Positions 13,648 through 20,626 of a DNA stretch of 22,008 nt are shown here, in pieces (position 1 is the first letter of the stretch; every line of letters begins with the position of its first letter). The notes below the pieces were generated by a model. The model saw only the letters and a list, made by a program, of their open reading frames with translations. It searched no databases and was not told the origin of the DNA. Location of the stretch: NCBI GenBank assembly GCA_016285815.1, contig JAEERN010000199.1, positions 1 through 22,008 of the forward strand, in the 5' to 3' direction. The position numbers and the translations under genes were made by a program. Source of the stretch: Clostridiales bacterium (lineage in GTDB: Bacteria; Bacillota; Clostridia; Oscillospirales; QAMX01).

Positions 13648-15183
13648 TCAGTTGAAGTCCAGCCGGTTTTCGACGGTCTTGCCGTCGATCTCCAGCGTGC
13701 AGACGATCTGGACGCGGTCGCCCCGGACGTCCAGCCGCAGATCGCGCAGCGCGGCCCACAGCTCGCCCACGGTGCCGATGCCCGCGAAGAGAACGGCCCC
13801 CGCCTCGCCGTAAGCGCCCTCAACGGGGGTGGAAAGGGCCTCCGAATCCTTGTATCGGAAGCCGCCGCCCTCCGGGGCGAAGAGACTGCGCCAATTATCC
13901 CCGGCATCCGTGACGAAGACGTTAAAGGGCCTTTCGAGCCCCTCCGACGCGGCGGACGGGCTCTCGAGCACGGTGAAGACGCCGCGTCCGGCTTCGTCCA
14001 CATAGACGCCCGTGATGGCGCCGGGGGCGAGGACCCTGCGAACGCGGGACACGTTTTCCCAAGTCGCGCCCGCATCGCGGGTGACGTACAGATACTCATA
14101 GTCGCGGCCGCCGGTGCGGTCGCCGCGCCCGACGCACCACATCGTGCGGTCGTCCGTCTGCCACTGTACGCCGGTCAGCGCGTAGGATTCTTTGGCCAGC
14201 TCCGGCGTGGCCCCGGGATAGGCCCAGACGGCGCAGAGCGGCGTGGCGAAGCCCTCGGGAAAGTCCGGCGTCGCGTCCAGCGGGACCAGCTGGCGGGAGA
14301 GCTCGCTTTCCGGGCGAAAGCCGGACTCGTCGAAGATCGCGGTGCGCGTGGTCTCCACGCCGTCGCGCACGAACTTCAGCACGATCCGGCAGGAGCGGGG
14401 TGTTGTGCCCAGATCCTCAAGATAGTATTCCGTGACGGCGGATTCAAAGCGCTCTTCGGTATGAAAAGGTTCTCCGGAGACCGGGTCGATCCCGTCGGGA
14501 AACCCGTGGTCCTCAAAGAGGAATTCCAGCCCGCCGGGGTAAGAGACCTTGAACTCGTTTGCCCACCAACGCCAAAGGCGGCTGCCGTCGATACAGCACA
14601 GCGTTTGGAACCCGTCTTCGGTGGCGCCGATCCAGAGACCCTCGTACCTCCCGCCGCGGCAGAGATAGATGCAGCGGTCTTGATCCAGCGCGAACATATC
14701 CACGACGTCCCCGGAAAATTCCCGGCAGAGAACGTCGAACAGGCCGGCGGTGCGGTATTCGCCGGGACGAACGACGGCATAAAACCGGTTCGCAGAAAAG
14801 GTGAGAACAGGGTAAACGGCGAAATAGTCGGAGTAGATTCCGAGGTCATTGATGTAGGTCCAGGCGCTGATTTCCGGGGCCCATCCGCGGGTCGGGCGGA
14901 TCGTTGCAGGAAGGGAAAGAAACTCCGGGAAACCGTTGGCGCGGCGAGGGTAATAAAAGACTTCGCCGGGGAAAAGCGGGTCGACGTCCGTTTCCGGCGA
15001 GGAAGCCCCTGTTGAATCAGACGTTGTTCCGGACGAGCCTCCCGGCGTCGTATCGAACGCCGTCGTATCAGACGCCGTCGGGGCGCTCGTGCCGTCGGCC
15101 GGGTCCGCCGGGCCGCAGGCGGCCAGCGGCAGCAGCAGACACAGCGAGAGGAACAGCGCGGTCAGACGAAAGACGGTTTTCAT
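13648..15183 (-). CDS. Lipoprotein with Asp-box repeats (long paralogue)
   Basis: The 511-aa protein starts with a lipoprotein signal peptide: a hydrophobic core at about residues 7-20 and lipobox LAAC with Cys23. A Ser/Thr/Pro-rich linker (about 30-70) follows. Attachment to the outer face of the membrane is expected. Residues about 100-308 are a unique region with no motif I recognise. Residues about 309-511 are homologous to almost the whole mature part of the neighbouring lipoprotein at 15240-16130. They carry two Asp-box-like motifs, TRDAGATW (368-375) and TDAGDNW (425-431), typical of beta-propeller blades. The C-terminal 45 residues are almost identical in the two proteins. The ATG follows AAAAGGGGG. 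Function is unknown; a cell-surface binding role is only inference. It is last in a three-gene minus-strand unit. Confidence 0.85.
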   Translation of the reverse strand: MKTVFRLTALFLSLCLLLPLAACGPADPADGTSAPTASDTTAFDTTPGGSSGTTSDSTGASSPETDVDPLFPGEVFYYPRRANGFPEFLSLPATIRPTRGWAPEISAWTYINDLGIYSDYFAVYPVLTFSANRFYAVVRPGEYRTAGLFDVLCREFSGDVVDMFALDQDRCIYLCRGGRYEGLWIGATEDGFQTLCCIDGSRLWRWWANEFKVSYPGGLEFLFEDHGFPDGIDPVSGEPFHTEERFESAVTEYYLEDLGTTPRSCRIVLKFVRDGVETTRTAIFDESGFRPESELSRQLVPLDATPDFPEGFATPLCAVWAYPGATPELAKESYALTGVQWQTDDRTMWCVGRGDRTGGRDYEYLYVTRDAGATWENVSRVRRVLAPGAITGVYVDEAGRGVFTVLESPSAASEGLERPFNVFVTDAGDNWRSLFAPEGGGFRYKDSEALSTPVEGAYGEAGAVLFAGIGTVGELWAALRDLRLDVRGDRVQIVCTLEIDGKTVENRLDFN

Positions 15184-15239
15184 GCAAAAAGCCCCCTTTT
15201 AGTCGGCGCGGGGAGGACGGCATCCGCCCCGGAAAACGG

Positions 15240-16130
15240 TCAGTTGAAGTCCAGCCGGTTTTCGACGGTCCTGCCGTCGATCTCCAGCGTACAGACGATC
15301 TGGACGCGGTTGCCCTGGACATCCAGCCGCAGATCGCGCAGCGCGGCCCACAGCTCGTGAACGGTCCTGACGCCGGCGTAGAGAACGGTGCCCTCGTCGC
15401 CGAATGCTTCCGCGATGGTGCTCTCGCCGGTCCAAGTGCTCGTGGGCGGTGTTAAAAAATCGTGCCAGTTGCGACCGTCGTCCGTGGCAAAGATCTGGGC
15501 GAACCTCCAAGGATACCCACAATCCTCGGTATAGTCCATGACGGCGGTGAAAAGGCCGCGGTCATCGTCGCCCACGTAGATGCCCGTGATCTTGCCTCGG
15601 ATGGCGAAGTTCCGAAGAAGGGTGACGTTTTCCCACGTTTCGCCCCCGTTCGAGGTGTAGTATAGGAGGGCGTAATCTGTGCCGCCGGCACGGCCGCCGT
15701 AGCCGGTGCACCAGAGCTCTTTGTCGCCCCGCTGCCAGATCACGCCAGTCAGCGCATAAGTATCTCTGTAAAATTCCGGAGGCGTATCGGGATACTCCCA
15801 AACGGTGCAGAGGGGAGTCTTGAACTCCTCGGGAAAGCCCTCGGGCGGGTCAAGACGGATATAATATGTGGCAGGATCGGTCCAGAAGACGGCGGTGGTC
15901 GTTTCTTCGGGGGAGGAGGCCGTCGAGGTATCGACAGGCGGTTCGACAGAGGTGACGAAGCGGCTTCCTTCGGAAAAGGAGGTCGATCCGGCGCCGTCCG
16001 GCGTGTCGCTTGTGCCGGTCGTATCAGACGCCGTCGGGGCGCTCGTGCCGTCGGCCGGGTCCGCCGGGCCGCAGGCGGCCAGCGGCAGCAGCAGACACAG
16101 CGAGAGGAACAAAAAGAGAAATCTTTTCAT
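15240..16130 (-). CDS. Lipoprotein with Asp-box repeats (short paralogue)
   Basis: The 296-aa protein has the signal peptide MKRFLFLFLSLCLLLPLAAC with lipid-anchor Cys20. The segment after the cysteine, GPADPADGTSAPTASDTT, is identical in the long paralogue. A Ser/Thr-rich linker runs to about 80. The folded part (about 95-296) has Asp-box-like motifs TSNGGETW (159-166) and ATDDGRNW (215-222) and the shared C-terminal block VQIVCTLEIDG.TVENRLDFN. The frame is open to a GTG at 16139, but ATG at 16130 is preferred: it overlaps the upstream stop codon (ATGA) and GGGTGG lies five bases before it. The long paralogue follows after 56 bases. It is probably surface-exposed; no function is assigned. 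Confidence 0.86.
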   Translation of the reverse strand: MKRFLFLFLSLCLLLPLAACGPADPADGTSAPTASDTTGTSDTPDGAGSTSFSEGSRFVTSVEPPVDTSTASSPEETTTAVFWTDPATYYIRLDPPEGFPEEFKTPLCTVWEYPDTPPEFYRDTYALTGVIWQRGDKELWCTGYGGRAGGTDYALLYYTSNGGETWENVTLLRNFAIRGKITGIYVGDDDRGLFTAVMDYTEDCGYPWRFAQIFATDDGRNWHDFLTPPTSTWTGESTIAEAFGDEGTVLYAGVRTVHELWAALRDLRLDVQGNRVQIVCTLEIDGRTVENRLDFN

Positions 16131-16588
16131 AGTTGCCACCCATTTCCGGAAGTAAGTTTGCTCACGTTTAGGTCAAATGATGTTCCGTTTAGGGGAACGG
16201 TGTCAGAAAATTGCTTTATGTCATAGCCTTTATATGTAGAAGAACCGGTCAGCGCGGAGACCTGCTCATAATTCCCGACAGAGCCAGCAACGGCATAGAG
16301 GCTTGTTCCCGGACCGTTGTAGGTGTTTCCGGCCATCCCGCAGTATCGTGTTACAAGGTCTGGGGTGTAAAGACTTACTGTGCCGGAGATGTTTGAGACA
16401 GCGGAGGCGGGGATGTACATCCGCTTGCGATAGCTGCCGGAAGAGTATTCGATATAGTACCAGTTTCCTTCCCGCCAGAGGACGTCCACCGTTTCGGCGG
16501 GACCGGCGTAACTGCCGTTCGACGGGTAGATGGTCGTACTCGGTCCGTAATAGACGGTCGTCTGATTTGCAACATATCCAGTTGCCAT
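16127..16588 (-). CDS. Bacterial SH3-domain protein without visible signal peptide
   Basis: The 153-aa product contains two bacterial SH3-like (SH3b) units. The first, about residues 4-70, has VYYGPSTTIYPSNGSY, VDVLWREGNWYYIEY and KRMYIPASAVS. The second, about 85-130, has YNGPGTSLYAVAGSVGNYEQV and is incomplete or divergent towards its end. SH3b domains usually bind peptidoglycan or peptides in exported proteins, but no signal peptide or membrane segment is present here. The ATG at 16588 is chosen because GAAGGAGGG lies seven bases upstream; the TTG at 16606 overlaps that ribosome site. Its stop overlaps the start of the short lipoprotein by four bases, so the genes are coupled. The coding sequence is visibly lower in GC than its neighbours, a sign of recent acquisition. 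Confidence 0.8.
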   Translation of the reverse strand: MATGYVANQTTVYYGPSTTIYPSNGSYAGPAETVDVLWREGNWYYIEYSSGSYRKRMYIPASAVSNISGTVSLYTPDLVTRYCGMAGNTYNGPGTSLYAVAGSVGNYEQVSALTGSSTYKGYDIKQFSDTVPLNGTSFDLNVSKLTSGNGWQL

Positions 16589-16621
16589 GTTCGATCCCTC
16601 CTTCAAAGATCGGGCAAATAA

Positions 16622-16663
16622 GGCTGCTGCTTCAAGGTCGTTCGGGTTGCTGCTTCGGGGTCG
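16622..16663 (-). repeat. Two 19-bp direct repeats in the SH3-gene leader
   Basis: Units at 16622-16640 and 16645-16663 have a 23-bp period and differ at three positions (core TGCTGCTTC on the plus strand). They lie 34-75 bases upstream of the SH3 start codon, within the predicted 5' untranslated region. Confidence 0.75.
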
Positions 16664-16691
16664 GTCGGATTGACGCGGGCACGGGAAAAGG

Positions 16692-16747
16692 GAGAGCGGA
16701 AAGCGGCGCCGCCGCTCTCTTTTTTTCGAAAAAGGCGAACTTTTTCG
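16692..16747 (-). promoter_or_regulatory. Two hairpins in the SH3-operon leader
   Basis: In the predicted leader, 16727-16734 pairs with 16740-16747 (CGAAAAAG/CTTTTTCG, eight pairs). Next, 16692-16699 pairs with 16712-16719 (GAGAGCGG/CCGCTCTC, with a GC-rich interior), followed on the minus strand by CCTTTTCCC. On the plus strand the second hairpin is followed by seven T (16720-16726), a canonical intrinsic terminator, although no plus-strand gene lies upstream of it. They could act as an attenuator or as a block to antisense transcription. Confidence 0.55.
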
Positions 16748-16761
16748 CCCCTTGCACTCTT

Positions 16762-16789
16762 ATTATAGCACCGCTTTCGGGCAAGTCAA
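16762..16789 (-). promoter_or_regulatory. Promoter of the SH3-lipoprotein operon
   Basis: On the minus strand TTGACT (16784-16789) and TATAAT (16762-16767) are 16 bases apart. The predicted start near 16755 gives a leader of about 165 bases, long for this window. Confidence 0.8.
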
Positions 16790-16895
16790 GACAAATTTTC
16801 GAAAAAAGCATCAAAACGGCATCGATCCGGCAAACAAACGGCATCAAAAAACGGTTCCGCGCAGAAAGCGCGCCGCGGACCGGTCGCGGCGCACG
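16768..16895. other. Gene-free spacer between the SH3-operon promoter and the tRNA terminator
   Basis: I see no coding sequence here. It holds the upstream part of the SH3-operon promoter, an AT-rich stretch with repeated ACGGCATC words (about 16817-16843), and a GC-rich hairpin (about 16868-16892) just downstream of the tRNA terminator. Confidence 0.5.
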
Positions 16896-16925
16896 AAAAA
16901 ACCCCGGGACGGATCCGTCCCGGGG
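16896..16925 (-). terminator. Terminator of the tRNA-Thr gene
   Basis: The 24-base perfect palindrome at 16902-16925 (CCCCGGGACGGA and its complement) is followed on the minus strand by six T (16901-16896). It begins about nine bases after the mature tRNA 3' end. Confidence 0.93.
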
Positions 16926-16933
16926 CAGAGGCG

Positions 16934-17006
16934 AGCTGGTGGCCGGACTCGGACCGGCGACCTGTTGATTACGAATCAACTGCTCTACCAACTGAGCCAC
17001 ACCAGC
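16934..17006 (-). tRNA. tRNA-Thr (anticodon CGT)
   Basis: On the minus strand a complete cloverleaf can be drawn. The acceptor stem is GCTGGTG/CACCAGC; the D arm is GCTC-AGTTGGTA-GAGC. The anticodon arm GTTGA-TTCGTAA-TCAAC has anticodon CGT, reading ACG codons. The variable loop is AGGTC, and the T arm is GCCGG-TCCGAGT-CCGGC (its loop has TCCGAGT in place of TTCGAAT). The discriminator base is U and CCA is not encoded, so CCA must be added by the nucleotidyltransferase. It is transcribed alone from a consensus promoter. Confidence 0.97.
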
Positions 17007-17016
17007 GTGCTTCCCT

Positions 17017-17045
17017 ATTATACGGCAAGGCGGCGGCTTTGTCAA
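17017..17045 (-). promoter_or_regulatory. Full-consensus promoter of tRNA-Thr
   Basis: On the minus strand TTGACA (17040-17045) and TATAAT (17017-17022) are exactly 17 bases apart, a perfect sigma-A promoter. The predicted start is only a few bases before the mature tRNA 5' end. Confidence 0.93.
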
Positions 17046-17076
17046 GCAAAATTTTTGCGCGGCGCGGCGCGGGAGA

Positions 17077-19065
17077 TCACGCCTCGGCGGCGCAGCGGCG
17101 CAGCAGCTCGGCCTCGTCGATGACCTCGACGCCCAGCTCCCGGGCGCGGGTCAGCTTGGAGCCCGCGTCCTCTCCTGCCACGACCGTCGAGGTCTTTTTC
17201 GAGACCGAGCCCGAGACCTTGCCGCCGTGGCGGACGATCAGGGCCGAGGCCTCGCTGCGGGACAGGGTCGGCAGCGTGCCGGTCAGGACGAGGGTCTGTC
17301 CGGCCAGCGCGGTGCCGCGGACGGTCCGCTCCTGGGTCAGGTTCACGCCGAGGCTCCGCAGGTCCTCGATCAGCGCGCGGGAGGAGGACAGCGAGAACCA
17401 CTCGCGGAGGTACTGCGCCGTGACGGGGCCGACGTCCGGGATGGCGGCCAGCCGCTCGGGGTCGGCGGCAGCCAGCGCGTCCAGCGAGCCGAACTCTTCG
17501 GCCAGCACCTCGGCGGCCTTGACGCCCACCTGGCGGATGCCCAGCGCGGCCAGAAGCCGCGAAAGGGGCCGGGCCTTGGCCCGCTCCGCCGCGGCGGTCA
17601 GCTTGGCGGCGGACTTTTCGCCCATGCCGTCCAGCGCGGCCACGGCGGACGGATCCAGCCGGAACAGGTCCGCCGGAGACGAGACCAGCCCGGCGGCCAG
17701 CAGCGATTCGGTCAGGGCGGGGCCGAGGCCCTCGATGTCCATGGCCTCGCGGGAGGCGAAGTGGTGAAGATTCCGCGCCAGCTGGGCCGGGCACGAGGCC
17801 GACAGGCACCGGTAGGCCGCGCCGCCCTCGTCGGGGAAGACCGGACCGCCGCAGACGGGGCAGGTCTCCGGCATGCGCCACGGCCGCTCGGCCCCGGTGC
17901 GGGCCGAGGGATCGGCCCGCAGGATCTCGGGGATGATCTCGCCGGCCTTGCGGACCGTCACCAGGTCGCCGACGCGGATGTCCTTGGCGTCGATGTTGCC
18001 CTGGTTGTGCAGAGTGGCGCGGGACACGGTGGTCCCGGCCAGCCGGACGGGCTCCAGCACGGCGTTGGGGGTCAGGACCCCCGTGCGGCCCACGTTGACG
18101 ACGATGTCCAGAAGGCGGGTCTGCTTCTCCTCGGGGGGGTATTTATAGGCGGCGGCCCAGCGGGGAGCCTTGGCCGTGCTGCCCAGCGCGGCGCGGCCGG
18201 CCAGCGAGTCCACCTTGACCACGGCGCCGTCGATGCCGAAGCCCAGCTCGCCGCGGCGCTCGCCCAGCGCGGAGATATAGGCCACGGCCTCTTCGATGTC
18301 GGCGCAGACGCGATAGTCCGGGCTTACGGTGAAGCCCCAGCCGGCCAGCCGGGCCAGCGATTCGCTGTGGCGGGTCATGCCCAGCTCGGCGGCGTTCTGG
18401 ACGTTGAACACGAAGATGTCCAGCCCCCGCTCCGCGGCCACGGAGGAGTCCAGCTGGCGAAGGCTGCCCGCCGCGGCGTTCCGGGGATTGGCGAAGAGCG
18501 GCTCTTCGGCGGCCTCGCGCCGGGCGTTCAGCGCGGCGAAGGAGGCCTCGGACATGTACACCTCGCCCCGGACCACCAGCCGCGGCGGGAAATCCCCCCG
18601 CAGGCGGAGCGGGACGGAGCGGACGGTCCGCAGGTTTTCGGTGACGTCTTCGCCGGTGATCCCGTCGCCCCGGGTGGCGCCGGCGGTGAACACGCCGTTT
18701 TCATAGGTCAGCGAGACGCTGAGCCCGTCGATCTTGTGCTCGGCGACGTAGACCGTGGGCCCCAGCGCGGCGCGGACGCGCCCGTCGAACTCGCGCAGCT
18801 CGTCGAAGCTGAACACGTCGGTCAGGCTCTCCATAGGATACTCGTGGCGGACGGGGGCGAAGCCCTCGAGGATGCGCCCGCCGATGCGGCGCGTGGGCGA
18901 CTCCGGCAGGGCCAGCTCCGGATGGGCCGCCTCCAGCTCGCGCAGGCGGCGCATCATGGTGTCGTATTCAAAGTCCGAGATCTCCGGCGCGTCCTCGGTG
19001 TAGTATTTTTCGGCGTGGTAGAGCAGCTTGTCGGTCAGCGCGCGGATCTCGCCGGCAGCGTCCAT
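17077..19065 (-). CDS. ligA: NAD-dependent DNA ligase LigA
   Basis: The enzyme seals nicks in DNA during replication and repair using NAD+. The 662-aa protein has the full family layout. Domain Ia has YYTEDAPEISDFEYD (21-35). The adenylation domain has the catalytic lysine in KIDG (Lys111) and the NPRNAAAGSLRQLD block (about 193-206). An OB fold follows. The Cys4 zinc finger is at Cys402, 405, 420 and 425. Helix-hairpin-helix repeats run at about 430-580, and a C-terminal BRCT domain at about 585-660. No key residue is missing, and the length is normal (about 670). The ATG at 19065 follows AAAGGGGG. It has its own promoter, divergent from the GH27 gene. pcrA, its frequent neighbour in Firmicutes, would lie upstream in that arrangement but is replaced here by the GH27 gene. 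Confidence 0.97.
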   Translation of the reverse strand: MDAAGEIRALTDKLLYHAEKYYTEDAPEISDFEYDTMMRRLRELEAAHPELALPESPTRRIGGRILEGFAPVRHEYPMESLTDVFSFDELREFDGRVRAALGPTVYVAEHKIDGLSVSLTYENGVFTAGATRGDGITGEDVTENLRTVRSVPLRLRGDFPPRLVVRGEVYMSEASFAALNARREAAEEPLFANPRNAAAGSLRQLDSSVAAERGLDIFVFNVQNAAELGMTRHSESLARLAGWGFTVSPDYRVCADIEEAVAYISALGERRGELGFGIDGAVVKVDSLAGRAALGSTAKAPRWAAAYKYPPEEKQTRLLDIVVNVGRTGVLTPNAVLEPVRLAGTTVSRATLHNQGNIDAKDIRVGDLVTVRKAGEIIPEILRADPSARTGAERPWRMPETCPVCGGPVFPDEGGAAYRCLSASCPAQLARNLHHFASREAMDIEGLGPALTESLLAAGLVSSPADLFRLDPSAVAALDGMGEKSAAKLTAAAERAKARPLSRLLAALGIRQVGVKAAEVLAEEFGSLDALAAADPERLAAIPDVGPVTAQYLREWFSLSSSRALIEDLRSLGVNLTQERTVRGTALAGQTLVLTGTLPTLSRSEASALIVRHGGKVSGSVSKKTSTVVAGEDAGSKLTRARELGVEVIDEAELLRRCAAEA

Positions 19066-19122
19066 GGTTCAACGGCCCCCTTTGCGGCAGACCGCGTCGA
19101 AGGGGCGGTCCGCTCTGCTCCT

Positions 19123-19151
19123 ATTATACCATCGGCGGGGCCCCTTTTCAA
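19123..19151 (-). promoter_or_regulatory. Promoter of ligA
   Basis: On the minus strand TTGAAA (19146-19151) and TATAAT (19123-19128) are 17 bases apart. The 16 bases GCCGATGGTATAATAG around its -10 are identical to those of the divergent GH27 promoter. Confidence 0.88.
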
Positions 19152-19210
19152 CGCATTTTTTGTCCGCTGGCCCCGACGGGATTTTCCGGCCCGGCCGGGA
19201 GAGATGCCTA

Positions 19211-19239
19211 TTGAAATCCGGGGCGGCCGATGGTATAAT
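19211..19239 (+). promoter_or_regulatory. Promoter of the GH27 gene
   Basis: TTGAAA (19211-19216) and TATAAT (19234-19239) are 17 bases apart. The predicted start is about 39 bases before the ATG. It mirrors the ligA promoter, sharing both hexamers and the -10 context. Confidence 0.88.
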
Positions 19240-19284
19240 AGAATGAGATTCTGCCGGACAGGCGAAGAAGTGAGGTTTTCCAAG

Positions 19285-20568
19285 ATGAAAAACGGTTTTC
19301 TGAAAGAGCCTCCCATGGGGTGGAACAGCTGGGACTGCTACGGAGCCGGCGTGACCGAAGAGATCCTTCTGGCGAACGCGGCGTTCATGCGGGACCGCCT
19401 GAAGCCCCTGGGCTATGAATACGTCTGCTGCGACATCCAGTGGTCCGAGCCGAACGCCCACGGCACGGGCTATCACAAGTTCACCGAGCTGTGTATGGAC
19501 GAGTATTCCCGTCTGATCCCGGCCGAGAACCGCTTCCCGTCGGCCGCCGGCGGCAAGGGCTTCGGGCCCCTTGCGGCAAAGATCCACGACATGGGGCTGA
19601 AGTTCGGCATCCACATCATGCGCGGCGTGCCCCGTCAGGCGGTCCACCGCAACACCCCCATCAAGTGCCCCGGCGTCACCGCGCGGGACATCGCCGCCAC
19701 CTATTCCATCTGCCCGTGGAACACCGATATGTACGGCGTCGACCGCAGCGTTCCCGGCGCGCAGGAGTACTACGACTCGCTGTTCGAGCTGTACGCCTCG
19801 TGGGGGGTGGACTACGTCAAGGTGGACGACATCGCCAAGTCCGAGCTGACGCCGAACGACCGCTATTCGTGCCGGGGCGAGGTCGAGATGATCCGCGAGG
19901 CCATCCGCCGGTGCGGACGGCCCATCGTGCTCAGCCTGTCTCCCGGCCCGGCCACGCTTTCGGCCCACGAGCATCTGGCCGAGTGGGCCGATCTGTGGCG
20001 CATCAGCGAGGATTTCTGGGACGAGTGGCGCTGCCTGCGCGAGAACTTCGACCTGTGCCGCGACTGGGCGCCCTACGTGCAGCCCGGCTCGTATCCGGAC
20101 TGCGACATGCTGCCGCTGGGCACCATCAGCATCTACGGCGAATACCGGGACACCGGCCGCTATACGCGCTTCACGCATGAGGAGCAGAAGACCATGATGA
20201 CGCTGTGGTGCATCTTCGGATCGCCCCTCATCATCGGCGGCGATCTGCCCACCATGGACGAGTACGGCCTGTCGCTGCTGACCAATCCGCGCATCGTGGC
20301 CATGGACAAGACCACCCGCGAGCCGGAAGAGGTCTCGCGGGAGGATGACGTCATCGTCTGGAGGTCCCGGCGCGTCGGGGGCGGCCGGTATCTGGCCGTC
20401 TTCAACGTGGGCGAAGAGGAAAAGACCGTTTCGCTGGACGTCGCCGCGCTGGCGCCGGAGGCGAGGACGGTGACCGACCTTTGGAGCGGCTGTGGCGTTG
20501 CGCCGGAGGGAGGACGGGCCGTGTTCCGTCTGCCGGCCCACGGGGCGGCGGCGGTGCTGGCCGAATAA
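19285..20568 (+). CDS. Glycoside hydrolase family 27 protein (alpha-galactosidase-like)
   Basis: GH27 enzymes are retaining alpha-galactosidases and alpha-N-acetylgalactosaminidases. The 427-aa protein starts with the family motif PPMGWNSWDCYG (9-20) and has Asp50 in YVCCDIQW. The nucleophile is Asp181 in YVKVDD, and the probable acid/base Asp243 lies in WRISEDFWDEW. TRFTHEEQKTMMTLWCIFGSPLIIGGDL is the typical late block (only key residues noted here). A C-terminal beta-sandwich (about 355-427) closes the chain. No signal peptide is visible, so it probably acts inside the cell on imported oligosaccharides. ATG at 19285 has GAGG nine bases upstream; a GTG at 19270 is an alternative with a poorer site. 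parA starts 58 bases after the stop with no clear terminator between, so it may share this transcript. Exact sugar specificity is not certain. Confidence 0.88.
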   Translation: MKNGFLKEPPMGWNSWDCYGAGVTEEILLANAAFMRDRLKPLGYEYVCCDIQWSEPNAHGTGYHKFTELCMDEYSRLIPAENRFPSAAGGKGFGPLAAKIHDMGLKFGIHIMRGVPRQAVHRNTPIKCPGVTARDIAATYSICPWNTDMYGVDRSVPGAQEYYDSLFELYASWGVDYVKVDDIAKSELTPNDRYSCRGEVEMIREAIRRCGRPIVLSLSPGPATLSAHEHLAEWADLWRISEDFWDEWRCLRENFDLCRDWAPYVQPGSYPDCDMLPLGTISIYGEYRDTGRYTRFTHEEQKTMMTLWCIFGSPLIIGGDLPTMDEYGLSLLTNPRIVAMDKTTREPEEVSREDDVIVWRSRRVGGGRYLAVFNVGEEEKTVSLDVAALAPEARTVTDLWSGCGVAPEGGRAVFRLPAHGAAAVLAE

Positions 20569-20581
20569 GGAGAGGAGAGCG

Positions 20582-20602
20582 CCCGCCGGACCCGGCGGGC
20601 CC
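20582..20602 (+). other. GC-rich hairpin between the GH27 gene and parA
   Basis: GCCCGCCGG and CCGGCGGGC can pair around a two-to-three-base loop. No T-tract follows, so it is not a convincing terminator. It precedes the parA ribosome site (GAAAGGAG) directly. Confidence 0.5.
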
Positions 20603-20626
20603 GCGGGAAAGGAGCGTGAGGGACCC

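Noticed and set aside
13475..13759. Extended N-terminus for the WYL regulator
   Set aside because: It would cross the promoter at 13506-13534, the terminator at 13569-13609 and the end of the lipoprotein gene. GTG 13474 has a clear ribosome site.
16589..16606. TTG start six codons earlier for the SH3 protein
   Set aside because: The TTG is part of the GAAGGAGG ribosome site that serves the ATG at 16588.
16622..16663. CRISPR-like array
   Set aside because: Only two imperfect 19-bp units with a 4-bp gap, no spacers and no cas genes.
17227..19284. A very long plus-strand open frame running antisense through ligA into the GH27 gene
   Set aside because: Only the part from 19285 matches a protein family. 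The rest is the complement of an intact ligA, rich in Gly, Arg, Pro and Ala, as expected for GC-rich antisense frames, and has no ribosome site.
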